The notes under the pieces were generated by a model that worked only from the letters and a program-made list of their open reading frames with translations, searched no databases and was not told the DNA's origin. This document shows, piece after piece, positions 1 to 5,503 of a stretch of 5,648 nucleotides of DNA. Both the position numbers and the translations under genes were made by a program. Position 1 is the first letter of the stretch. Each line of letters starts with the position of its first letter. This DNA comes from Clostridiales bacterium UBA5888 (GTDB taxonomy: Bacteria; Bacillota; Clostridia; Oscillospirales; Oscillospiraceae): positions 47,679 through 53,326 of the forward strand of contig DJEW01000028.1 in the NCBI GenBank assembly GCA_002431965.1, read 5' to 3'.

Positions 1-1047
1 CCCATCCCCTCGCCGGAGCAGACCGCAGCGCCCGCCCCGACTGAGACGCCCTCGCCCGCCCCAACCGCAGCGCCCACTCCCTCGCAGACCCCGGCGAGCG
101 CCGGCGCGGGCGGCTACATCAACGGCACATATGTGCGTCTGCGCTCCGGTCCGGGCACGAACCACAACATTCTCGGCACGTTCCACACCGGCAAGGCGCT
201 AACGGTCACAGGCGACGCCGGCAACGGCTGGTACCAGTGCGTCATCGACGGCATCGCCGGATATGTACACGCAAGCTATGTCATCATTATCGACAACGCA
301 AGCTTCGGCGGGCTTACCGTCGGCGGGCAGGAGCAGGAAAGCGCAGGCGATCCCTCACCTCAGCCTACTCCCACCCCCGCGCCGACCGAAACTCCCGCTC
401 AGACCATCGAGCGGCACGTAGACGCATATATCACCGGCAATAACGTGCGCTTCCGCTCCGCGCCGTCCATGACCGCCGCCATTCTCGGCGAGTTTTTCTA
501 CGGCAACCGTGTCAGCCTTGACTCCGTGCAGGACGGCTGGGCAAAGGTCGTGGCGGAAAACGGGCAAATCGGCTATGTCTCTTCCAAGTACGTCAAGGAG
601 GGCAGCTACTCTGCCGGCGGCGACACCGGGGCTTCCTCCGGCAGCGGCAGTGCTTCCGCTCCCGCATCGGACGGCTCTGCCACGGGGCAACAGGTTGCAA
701 GCTACGCCTGCCAGTTCGTCGGCTCACGCTACGTCTGGGGCGGCGCGTCGCCTGACGGTTTCGACTGCTCCGGGCTTGTGCATTATGTGTACAAGCAGTT
801 CGGCTATACGCTCAACCGCGTCGCCGCAGATCAGGCGTCGAACGGCCGCCATGTTGAGCCGTCTGAGCTTCAGCCGGGCGATCTGCTATGCTTCTACTCC
901 GGCAGCAGCTACATCGGACATGTCGGTATCTATATCGGCAGCGGGCAATTTGTCCACGCCTCAAACTCCACCACCGGCGTTATCATCTCCGACCTCGCCG
1001 GGTACTATGTCTCCCGCGGCTACGAGGCTAGACGCATAATCGGATAA
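1..1047 (+). CDS. Secreted SH3-domain NlpC/P60 cell-wall peptidase, 5' end missing
   Basis: The reading frame is open from the first base, so the true start and any signal peptide lie left of the window; 348 residues are visible. A GTG at 133 falls inside the first SH3 module and is not the start. Order: a Pro/Thr/Ala linker (1-114); a bacterial SH3 module (about 115-291, with VRLRSGPG and GYVHASYV); a second Pro/Thr linker (about 346-411); a second SH3 module (about 418-600, with VRFRSAPS and GYVSSKYV); a Gly/Ser/Ala linker; and an NlpC/P60 domain (about 687-1044). The catalytic Cys is in FDCSG (codon 766-768), the His in IGHVGIYIG (919-921), and a third polar residue is the His in FVHAS (955-957). 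Family members cut peptidoglycan stem peptides, usually at D-gamma-Glu-diamino acid bonds, outside the membrane; SH3 modules bind the wall. The exact bond cut and role (separation, sporulation, turnover) are not shown. The stop is followed by a terminator. Confidence 0.93.
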   Translation, partial: PIPSPEQTAAPAPTETPSPAPTAAPTPSQTPASAGAGGYINGTYVRLRSGPGTNHNILGTFHTGKALTVTGDAGNGWYQCVIDGIAGYVHASYVIIIDNASFGGLTVGGQEQESAGDPSPQPTPTPAPTETPAQTIERHVDAYITGNNVRFRSAPSMTAAILGEFFYGNRVSLDSVQDGWAKVVAENGQIGYVSSKYVKEGSYSAGGDTGASSGSGSASAPASDGSATGQQVASYACQFVGSRYVWGGASPDGFDCSGLVHYVYKQFGYTLNRVAADQASNGRHVEPSELQPGDLLCFYSGSSYIGHVGIYIGSGQFVHASNSTTGVIISDLAGYYVSRGYEARRIIG

Positions 1048-1062
1048 AGGAGCACAAGCACA

Positions 1063-1094
1063 GCCCGGGCATCGAAGGATGCCCGGGCATTTTC
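1063..1094 (+). terminator. Rho-independent terminator of the peptidase gene
   Basis: A perfect 10-bp GC-rich stem (1063-1072 with 1079-1088) closes a 6-nt loop. Four T follow at 1090-1093. It starts 16 nt after the peptidase stop and ends just before the stop of the convergent collagen-like gene. Read on the minus strand the hairpin has no T-run after it, so it should work mainly for the plus-strand gene and only weakly for the other. Confidence 0.8.
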
Positions 1095-1095
1095 A

Positions 1096-1758
1096 TCACG
1101 CAAGCTTCACAACCGTGAGGGTGCTGTTCTGGTAGGTGTCAGTGCTGCCGGTGTTGTTGAGCACGGTGAGCACCGCTGCCGCCGTTGGCGCGACGATCGC
1201 CGAGAGCGCGACCCGATCGACCCCGGCAGCGGTCAGCGTCTTTGCCGTCTCGGCATATGGCAGCGCCGTGCCGTCGAGCGCGAGCGCCGCGCCGAGCGCT
1301 CCTGCCGCCGTCACCGCAGCGTCCGTCACGAACGTCACAAGATACTGCCCCGGCGCGAGCGTTACGCCCGTCGTCCCCGATGCGGCAATGCTGCCGGTGG
1401 AATTTATGGCGTTTGCATTGAACGCAAGGGCAGCGCCGTTGTCAACGCTCTGCAGCGCAGTGTTGTAGAGCATTGCGTTCTCATTTGTCGCCGGCGTGCC
1501 CGCAGGTCCCTGCGGACCTGCCGCACCTGTCGCTCCGGTTGCTCCGGTCGCTCCGGTCGCTCCGGTCGCACCCTGCGGCCCTGCCGGTCCCTGAGGACCT
1601 TGCGGTCCCTGTATGCCCTGCGGACCCTGCGGTCCGGCAGGTCCTTGCAGCCCCATCGGTCCTGCAGGACCGACATTGCTGCCGCAGCCGCAGCAGCCGC
1701 AGCTTCCGTTGCAGCCGTTGGTGTATATCTTCGTCGAATAGCTGTCGTTTTCCGCCAT
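1096..1758 (-). CDS. Collagen-like Gly-X-Y surface protein with Cys-rich N-terminus and BclA-like head
   Basis: 220 residues. Residues 1-29 are a short leader without a classical signal peptide, carrying five Cys within ten residues (16, 20, 22, 23, 25). Residues 30-89 are 20 uninterrupted Gly-X-Y triplets rich in GPQ, GPA and GAT. Residues 92-220 form an Ala/Thr/Val-rich domain with LAPGQYLVTF and a C-terminal STLTVVKLA strand, resembling the trimeric C1q/TNF-like head of BclA-type proteins. The start is supported by GGAGG (plus-strand 1765-1769) 6 nt upstream. In Bacillus and Clostridioides such proteins form exosporium filaments: the Gly-X-Y part makes a triple helix, the short N-terminus anchors it to the spore and the head trimerises. 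A spore-surface role here is inferred; other bacterial collagen-like proteins sit on cells or phages. No LPXTG anchor is seen, which fits a spore-type rather than sortase-type location. Thr in GAT triplets is a usual O-glycosylation site in this class. Confidence 0.9.
   Translation of the reverse strand: MAENDSYSTKIYTNGCNGSCGCCGCGSNVGPAGPMGLQGPAGPQGPQGIQGPQGPQGPAGPQGATGATGATGATGATGAAGPQGPAGTPATNENAMLYNTALQSVDNGAALAFNANAINSTGSIAASGTTGVTLAPGQYLVTFVTDAAVTAAGALGAALALDGTALPYAETAKTLTAAGVDRVALSAIVAPTAAAVLTVLNNTGSTDTYQNSTLTVVKLA
1492..1671 (-). repeat. Collagen Gly-X-Y coding repeat
   Basis: Twenty successive codon triplets beginning with Gly (residues 30-89). The first part is mainly GPQ/GPA; then come five GAT triplets (1528-1572), where the DNA is a near-perfect tandem 9-nt unit, GGAGCGACC on the coding strand. 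Unit gain or loss would keep the frame and change only stalk length. Synonymous Gly and Pro codons also create local inverted repeats, such as 1502-1509 with 1514-1521. Confidence 0.93.
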
Positions 1759-1779
1759 TGTCGTCCTCCGAAGATGGAT

Positions 1780-1812
1780 TTAGGCGGGCAGGTCAGCACC
1801 ATTCCCGCCTAA
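1780..1812 (-). other. 9-bp inverted repeat in the leader of the collagen-like gene
   Basis: Positions 1780-1788 and 1804-1812 are perfect reverse complements (TTAGGCGGG / CCCGCCTAA) around a 15-nt loop. The element lies 11 nt upstream of the GGAGG site of the collagen-like gene. No T-run follows it on the minus strand, so it is unlikely to be a simple terminator for the DUF364 gene. It may be an mRNA 5' stabilising stem or a protein-binding dyad; the sequence does not decide. Confidence 0.5.
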
Positions 1813-1815
1813 CAG

Positions 1816-1844
1816 CAGTATATGACGGAGCTTTGCAATTTGTG
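1816..1844 (-). promoter_or_regulatory. Possible promoter of the collagen-like gene (SigK-like)
   Basis: On the minus strand CACA (plus 1841-1844) is followed after exactly 16 nt by CATATACTG (1816-1824). The Bacillus SigK pattern is an AC-containing -35, 16 nt, then CATAnnnTA; only the last base of the -10 differs. An alternative reading is a weak vegetative promoter, with TATACT at 1817-1822 and a poor -35 about 18 nt upstream. The gene could also be read through from the DUF364 gene 95 nt upstream. A start site near 1809 would put the inverted repeat at the 5' end of the mRNA. Confidence 0.33.
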
Positions 1845-1853
1845 CGCGCTGCC

Positions 1854-2597
1854 TTACCTTTTCAGCAAAAACGTCTCCCCCATGGCATAGGGAGCGCCGC
1901 GGGCGCCGGAGAGCACATGGGCGCGCAGCGCTTCCCTGCCGCGCACCGCCATGCCTGCAAGCCGGTCAATGCCGAAATCGAGCAGTGCCGGGCACAAAGG
2001 CACGGACGGTCCCGTCAGTATGGTATAGGCATTGCGCGAAAGCTCTAATAGACGCGGGAGCGTCTTGTTGACGAGCGTGCTGCCGGTGATGAACACATAG
2101 TCGCACTGCGGCAGTATATACTCGCACGCGGCGTCCGGGTAATCTCCGGGCTGAGGGCAGCGCTCGATAATACGCACCCGGCGCACGGCGCGATGTATCT
2201 CCGGCGTGAGCTTCATATGCCCTATCACGCCCACCTCCGCGCCGGCAAAATCCAGCCCAGCCGCACTGTAGCTGTCAAACGCCTCGGCGCAGCCAAGCGC
2301 ATCTATGCGCCCGGGCGTGTTAAAAAACGCATTCATGGCGGCAAGCCCCATGCCCGCCTCGCGCAGATTCCAGCTCTTCACCGCTCTCGCCGCCTCGGCG
2401 AGGGTCATTCCCGCAAGCCCGGTCGGATACATCGGGGCAATGCTGTCCGTACTGTCTGCCATGGCAATGCCCATGTGCTCCCCGCTCTCTGCCAGAGCCC
2501 AGCGCGCACACGACACGGCTCGCGTGACTCTCTCTCGTGCCGCGTCTGCGCCAAGCTGCGCGAGCAGCACGTCGTATATCTCAAAAAAATTACTCAT
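1854..2597 (-). CDS. DUF4213/DUF364 domain protein (putative metal-chelation family)
   Basis: 247 residues, about full length for the family. The N-terminal part (about 1-95) matches the DUF4213 type, with WNLREAGMGLAAMNAFFN near 76-93. The C-terminal part is the Rossmann-like DUF364 domain: VGVIGH (122-127), the PQPGDYP stretch (148-154), ILP (161-163), FITGSTLVNKTL (169-180), GPSVPLCP (196-203) and FGIDRLAG (208-215). A structure of a Desulfitobacterium member shows an enolase-N-like fold plus a Rossmann-like fold, and a heavy-metal-chelation role was suggested from it; no reaction is established, and the protein is probably cytoplasmic. Two ATGs compete: 2603 lies only 2 nt from the GGAGG at 2606-2610, while 2597 has 8 nt spacing and is chosen. 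It has its own promoter, divergent from the lipoprotein gene. Metal, molybdenum or siderophore transport genes, often near such proteins, are absent from this window. Confidence 0.88.
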   Translation of the reverse strand: MSNFFEIYDVLLAQLGADAARERVTRAVSCARWALAESGEHMGIAMADSTDSIAPMYPTGLAGMTLAEAARAVKSWNLREAGMGLAAMNAFFNTPGRIDALGCAEAFDSYSAAGLDFAGAEVGVIGHMKLTPEIHRAVRRVRIIERCPQPGDYPDAACEYILPQCDYVFITGSTLVNKTLPRLLELSRNAYTILTGPSVPLCPALLDFGIDRLAGMAVRGREALRAHVLSGARGAPYAMGETFLLKR

Positions 2598-2605
2598 TCT
2601 CATAC

Positions 2606-2610
2606 CCTCC
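2606..2610 (-). promoter_or_regulatory. Ribosome binding site that decides the DUF364 start
   Basis: GGAGG on the minus strand lies 8 nt before the ATG ending at 2597 but only 2 nt before the in-frame ATG at 2603. The spacing favours the shorter protein, which begins MSNFFEIYD. Confidence 0.75.
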
Positions 2611-2632
2611 GGCGCATATCACAGCCGCACCC

Positions 2633-2661
2633 AGTATACCACCCCGCGCCGCGCTTGCCAA
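2633..2661 (-). promoter_or_regulatory. SigA-type promoter for the DUF364 gene
   Basis: On the minus strand: TTGGCA (plus 2656-2661), a 17-nt spacer, then TATACT (2633-2638). A TG one base upstream of the -10 makes it an extended -10. The start site would fall near 2626, about 29 nt before the chosen ATG. Its -35 covers almost the same bases as that of the divergent lipoprotein promoter. Confidence 0.78.
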
Positions 2662-2683
2662 GGCGGGCAGAATGTATTATAAT
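2655..2683 (+). promoter_or_regulatory. SigA-type promoter for the lipoprotein gene
   Basis: TTGCCA (2655-2660), a 17-nt spacer and a consensus TATAAT (2678-2683). The start site would be near 2690, giving a leader of about 34 nt before the TTG start. It overlaps the minus-strand promoter at the -35. Confidence 0.85.
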
Positions 2684-2710
2684 GCAGATATAGTTTTGAC
2701 TGCAAACGAA

Positions 2711-2718
2711 AGGTGGGG
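2711..2718 (+). promoter_or_regulatory. Ribosome binding site setting the TTG start of the lipoprotein
   Basis: AGGTGGGG resembles AGGAGG and sits 5-7 nt before the TTG at 2724. A nearby ATG at 2720-2722 is in another frame and only 1 nt from the site. An in-frame TGA at 2697-2699 blocks any start further upstream, so TTG is the best start. Confidence 0.7.
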
Positions 2719-2723
2719 TATGT

Positions 2724-4037
2724 TTGAAAAAGAGAAGAGCGGCGCTGTGCCTGCTGCTCGCCGCGTCGCTGGCGCTTGCCGGCTGCGGCAAAAAGGCAGC
2801 CCCGGTCGAAACGCCCGCGCCGGACTACTCCATAAACGCCGAGCAGGCGACCCCCGAAGCGTCCTCCGCGCCCAAAATCTCAGAAAAATACAACAGCATT
2901 GACGACACCTCCAGAGCCGAGAAGAACGCCGTCCGGGATGAGCTTCTCTCCGTGGCTGAAGGCTGCCGCGATATATATGAGCAGGCCGACAAGGGCACGG
3001 CCATCAACGTCGTTCTCAGCACGGCAACCGTGCAGGCAATGGTGACGCGGATAGGGCAGCTGGGCTACAGCGCCGTGGATTATCTCGGCACAATGGATAT
3101 GCAGTGCCCCGACCCCATTGTCTACTTCGGCAGCACGATAAGCGCAGCGGGCGACACGGGTGTGTCATACTATATGGTGTACAACGACGGGCAGATAAGC
3201 GTGTACCATCTTGCGCGCACGAACGGCGTGTGGTATCTCATTGCCATGTCCGCCATATGGGACAAAAACTGCGAGCCGTCCATTCTCACGGAGGGGCGCT
3301 ACGCCATTGGGGACGTGCGCTATACGGAAAAGGGCTGGCTCATATACAGCCGCGACACCGCAAGCTTTGACGACAACCAGCGTGCGAACACCAATTCCTA
3401 TGTTTTTGTGCGCGTTCTGCCATATGACAGCACCAAGCGCGCGCTCAGCGAAATGTACGTTGAGCCGGTCGGGTATTTTGAAAACAATCTCTTCACCACC
3501 ACATGGACGGAAGCCGACCTCGGCATTATCGACTTCAACAGTCTCTTCGCCTATCTTTTCGGCATGTACCACGGCACGGCATGCCTCACCGCTGCCAACA
3601 CCGGCAGCTACTTTTCCGCGATAGACGGGACAAAGCTGTCTCTAGTGCCGGCAGACAACTTTGAAAGCGTTGTGCAGGCATATTTCAACATTGACGTTTC
3701 TGTGCTGAAAAACATTTCCGACTACTCCTCGCGTCTGGGAGGATACTTCTTCCTTCCGTATTCGGAGGACTCATACAACACCGCGCCGCGCGCACCGCAG
3801 CCGGAGGTCGTGGAATACTGGTACAATGCCGATGGGACGCTGACCATGCGCGTGGACGCGCTCAACGAGTGGTATGGTACAGACCGCGCATTCACGCATG
3901 AGCTGACCGTCCGCCCCGACGGCGCGGGCGGGTTCAAGTACGTGTCCAACACGCTCATCACCGACGAGACGAGCATTCTCCCCACCTGCCAGCTTGCCGG
4001 TCAGCTCGATATAGAGCGGTCAAAGATTGGGTATTAG
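2724..4037 (+). CDS. Lipoprotein of unknown function
   Basis: 437 residues starting at TTG. Residues 1-20 are a lipoprotein signal peptide: basic KKRR, a hydrophobic core, then the lipobox L-A-G-C with the lipidated Cys at 21. Residues 22 to about 55 are a Pro/Ala/Glu/Ser-rich linker of the kind that spaces a domain from the membrane. The rest (about 56-437) is a soluble domain rich in Tyr, Trp and Phe with many beta-like stretches, for example GQISVYHLARTNGVWYLIAM, and no further membrane segment. It should be held on the outer face of the cytoplasmic membrane. I do not recognise the domain with confidence; it resembles uncharacterised Clostridia lipoproteins (the DUF6070 family comes to mind, unverified). 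No catalytic motif, transporter-type solute-binding signature or peptidase signature was found. It is monocistronic: own promoter upstream and strong terminator downstream. Divergence from the DUF364 gene suggests, but does not prove, shared control. Confidence 0.88.
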   Translation: MKKRRAALCLLLAASLALAGCGKKAAPVETPAPDYSINAEQATPEASSAPKISEKYNSIDDTSRAEKNAVRDELLSVAEGCRDIYEQADKGTAINVVLSTATVQAMVTRIGQLGYSAVDYLGTMDMQCPDPIVYFGSTISAAGDTGVSYYMVYNDGQISVYHLARTNGVWYLIAMSAIWDKNCEPSILTEGRYAIGDVRYTEKGWLIYSRDTASFDDNQRANTNSYVFVRVLPYDSTKRALSEMYVEPVGYFENNLFTTTWTEADLGIIDFNSLFAYLFGMYHGTACLTAANTGSYFSAIDGTKLSLVPADNFESVVQAYFNIDVSVLKNISDYSSRLGGYFFLPYSEDSYNTAPRAPQPEVVEYWYNADGTLTMRVDALNEWYGTDRAFTHELTVRPDGAGGFKYVSNTLITDETSILPTCQLAGQLDIERSKIGY

Positions 4038-4079
4038 TAATCGGAGCTTACCCAGACCGCAGCTTTCGCCCGCATCCGC

Positions 4080-4101
4080 GCACACCGTGTGCTATTATAA
4101 T
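4080..4101 (+). promoter_or_regulatory. Palindrome next to a -10-like box between convergent genes
   Basis: A 13-bp palindrome, GCACAC-C-GTGTGC (4080-4092), lies 3 nt before a consensus TATAAT (4096-4101). No acceptable -35 is found at 16-18 nt, so any promoter would need an activator or is weak. Apart from this element and the terminator at 4166-4204, nothing else was seen in the 183-nt gap 4038-4220. A transcript from here would run into that terminator after about 95 nt. Confidence 0.25.
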
Positions 4102-4165
4102 GCCGCCAACAGTTTACAGATGAAAGCGAGCTCTCATGCGCAGGGAGCGACCCGGAGTTCTGCAA

Positions 4166-4204
4166 AAAACGGAAAGAGGCTGTGTCGAAGCCTCTTTCCG
4201 TTTT
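4166..4204. terminator. Strong bidirectional terminator
   Basis: A perfect 16-bp stem (4166-4181 with 4189-4204) closes a 7-nt loop. The stem is GC-containing near the loop and ends in AAAA/TTTT. A six-A tract starts at 4164 on the left and TTTT lies on the right, so each strand has a U-run after the hairpin. It sits between the convergent lipoprotein and methyltransferase genes, 128 nt and 16 nt from their stops. Confidence 0.9.
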
Positions 4205-4220
4205 ATACGTTTATATATAT

Positions 4221-5426
4221 TTATATATGCGCGATATGCGCGTCCTTTTCCGCTTCGCCCTCCGCCAGCTCCAGCAGCGTCTGGCGGAAAGAGTATTTAT
4301 CCGCAAGAGCGCGCGCCGCAGCAATGCGTTTTGTTCCGCGCCGCTTTCCGCGCACGGCGCGTATCATGATGTTTTTGGGCGAATGCTCAAGGTCGATGAA
4401 TTCTATCATATCCACGCCATAGCCCATGTCCTCAAGCACTGCAGCGCGTATCGCATCGGTCAGCAGGGCGGACATACGCTCCTTTATTATCCCGTGCGAC
4501 ATGAAGATGTCCAGCTCCCCTCCCCTGCGTATGGTTTTGTTTACCTCGTGCTGGCAGCACGGCACGGAGAATATATACTCTGCGCGGCGGCTGAGCGCGT
4601 ACCACAGGGCGTAGTCCGTTGCGGTGTCGCAGGCATGGAGCGTGACGATCATGTCGATATGCTCATCATACAGCACATCGCGCGTCACGTCGGCATGCAC
4701 AAAGCGCAGCCCCGTATAGCCGTACTTCTCTGCCACGGCGTTGCAGCGCTCCACAACGTCCTCCTTGAGGTCATACCCGATTATCCGCGCGTTCATGCCG
4801 CGTTTGACGGTGAAATAATAATAGAGGATGAACGTGAGATATGATTTGCCGCAGCCGAAGTCGAGGATCGTGATGTCCCTCCGGTTCGTCCTTGAAAACT
4901 CGTCGTCCACAAGCTCGATAAAGCGGTTTATCTGCTTGTATTTATCATATTTTGCCCGCACAATGTGAAAGTCCGCCGTGAACACGCCGAGATCTACAAG
5001 CGCGGGGATATTCTCGCCCTCGGCAAGAATATAGCTCTTCTCGCGGTTGTGCGCATCGCACGCGCCCGGGCGGGGAACCGCCGTGCTCAGCCTGCGCTTA
5101 TATGCGCCGTTCGTTTTCAGGCTGTACTGCGCCGCGAGCGCGTCCGACACGATAAGCACCTGCCGGTAGCGTCCGTCCAGCTCATCCGCTGCGGCGCGCA
5201 GAAGCTCCTCCGCCGTGAGATTCTGATGATACGCCTTGCTGCCGCGAAAGCGCTCGAGCTGATAGCGCCGCTCGCCGCGCAGCGCGACCGGGCGGATGAT
5301 GACCTTCGTATCGCTCAGCGCGTCCGCAGGCTGGCTGAACACGGCCTTGCCCAGCGTCGGCAGCGCGGTCTCAAGATCCGCGCAGAGACGCGAAGCGCCG
5401 CGCAGATCAGCAGTTTTTTCGTCCAT
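4221..5426 (-). CDS. Class I SAM-dependent methyltransferase, Methyltransf_32-like
   Basis: 401 residues. An N-terminal region of about 150 residues with no motif I can assign precedes the methyltransferase core: SAM-binding ILDFGCGKSYLT (187-198), acidic residue at the end of strand 2 in IGYDLKE (Asp 219), HADV (244-247), and the active-region TLHACDTATD (262-271). VPCCQHEVN (288-296) and HSPKNIMI (348-355) follow. The LHACD and PCC-H signatures point to the Methyltransf_32 type, related to the METTL25/GSTCD-like group; an RNA or protein target is possible but the substrate is unknown. The protein has no signal peptide and should be cytoplasmic. The open frame extends upstream to a TTG at 5477, but that lies upstream of the -10 box, so the ATG at 5426 is chosen; it has GGAG (5438-5441) 11 nt upstream, a slightly long spacing. 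The last residues repeat as AHIAHI, from a small in-frame duplication. The gene has its own promoter and ends at a bidirectional terminator. Confidence 0.87.
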   Translation of the reverse strand: MDEKTADLRGASRLCADLETALPTLGKAVFSQPADALSDTKVIIRPVALRGERRYQLERFRGSKAYHQNLTAEELLRAAADELDGRYRQVLIVSDALAAQYSLKTNGAYKRRLSTAVPRPGACDAHNREKSYILAEGENIPALVDLGVFTADFHIVRAKYDKYKQINRFIELVDDEFSRTNRRDITILDFGCGKSYLTFILYYYFTVKRGMNARIIGYDLKEDVVERCNAVAEKYGYTGLRFVHADVTRDVLYDEHIDMIVTLHACDTATDYALWYALSRRAEYIFSVPCCQHEVNKTIRRGGELDIFMSHGIIKERMSALLTDAIRAAVLEDMGYGVDMIEFIDLEHSPKNIMIRAVRGKRRGTKRIAAARALADKYSFRQTLLELAEGEAEKDAHIAHI

Positions 5427-5465
5427 GATTATAATAACTCCGTGAATAACCTTTATTGCAGATGT

Positions 5466-5494
5466 ATTATATAACAACTCCCGCCGTGTTGCAA
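5466..5494 (-). promoter_or_regulatory. SigA-type promoter of the methyltransferase gene
   Basis: On the minus strand TTGCAA (plus 5489-5494), a 17-nt spacer and TATAAT (5466-5471). The start site would be near 5459, about 33 nt before the chosen ATG. One arm of a perfect inverted repeat fills most of the spacer, and the -35 lies in the loop and first stem base. Confidence 0.8.
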
Positions 5495-5503
5495 CGGCGG
5501 GAG
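5478..5503. repeat. Perfect 10-bp inverted repeat over the methyltransferase promoter
   Basis: CTCCCGCCGT (5478-5487) and ACGGCGGGAG (5494-5503) are exact reverse complements around a 6-nt loop. Pairing continues imperfectly outward through 5466-5476 with 5505-5515, then TTGCA (5456-5460) with TGCAA (5516-5520), making a dyad of about 65 bp. It may be an operator, or the terminator of an upstream minus-strand transcript; the T-run on the minus strand is weak (TTGTT). Confidence 0.75.

Noticed and set aside
355..690. Minus-strand open frame across the peptidase linkers
   Set aside because: Shadow of the Pro/Thr/Ala-rich linkers; no ribosome binding site or family.
1046..1052. AAAGGAG right after the peptidase stop, like a ribosome binding site
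   Set aside because: No start codon with a usable frame follows at normal spacing; the terminator begins 11 nt later.
1502..1521. Perfect 8-bp inverted repeat with 4-nt loop inside the collagen-like gene
   Set aside because: It follows from alternating Gly-Pro codons in the Gly-X-Y repeat, so it is best explained by coding constraint.
1473..2048. Long plus-strand open frame (191 aa) antisense to the collagen-like gene
   Set aside because: It is a mirror of the Gly-X-Y codons, with low-complexity Arg/Ser/Leu runs, no ribosome binding site and no recognisable domain.
2720..2902. ATG-started frame beginning 4 nt before the lipoprotein TTG
   Set aside because: Only 1 nt from the ribosome binding site, short, and without the signal peptide and lipobox that the TTG frame shows.
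4027..4422. Plus-strand open frame overlapping the end of the lipoprotein gene
   Set aside because: It runs through the strong terminator, lacks a ribosome binding site, and its sequence is compositional.
4182..4844. Plus-strand open frame (220 aa) antisense to the methyltransferase
   Set aside because: It begins inside the terminator hairpin, lacks a ribosome binding site, and the minus-strand frame carries clear conserved motifs.
4965..5474. Plus-strand open frame (169 aa) antisense to the methyltransferase N-terminus
   Set aside because: Arg/Ala-rich shadow frame expected in GC-rich DNA, without start signals or a domain.
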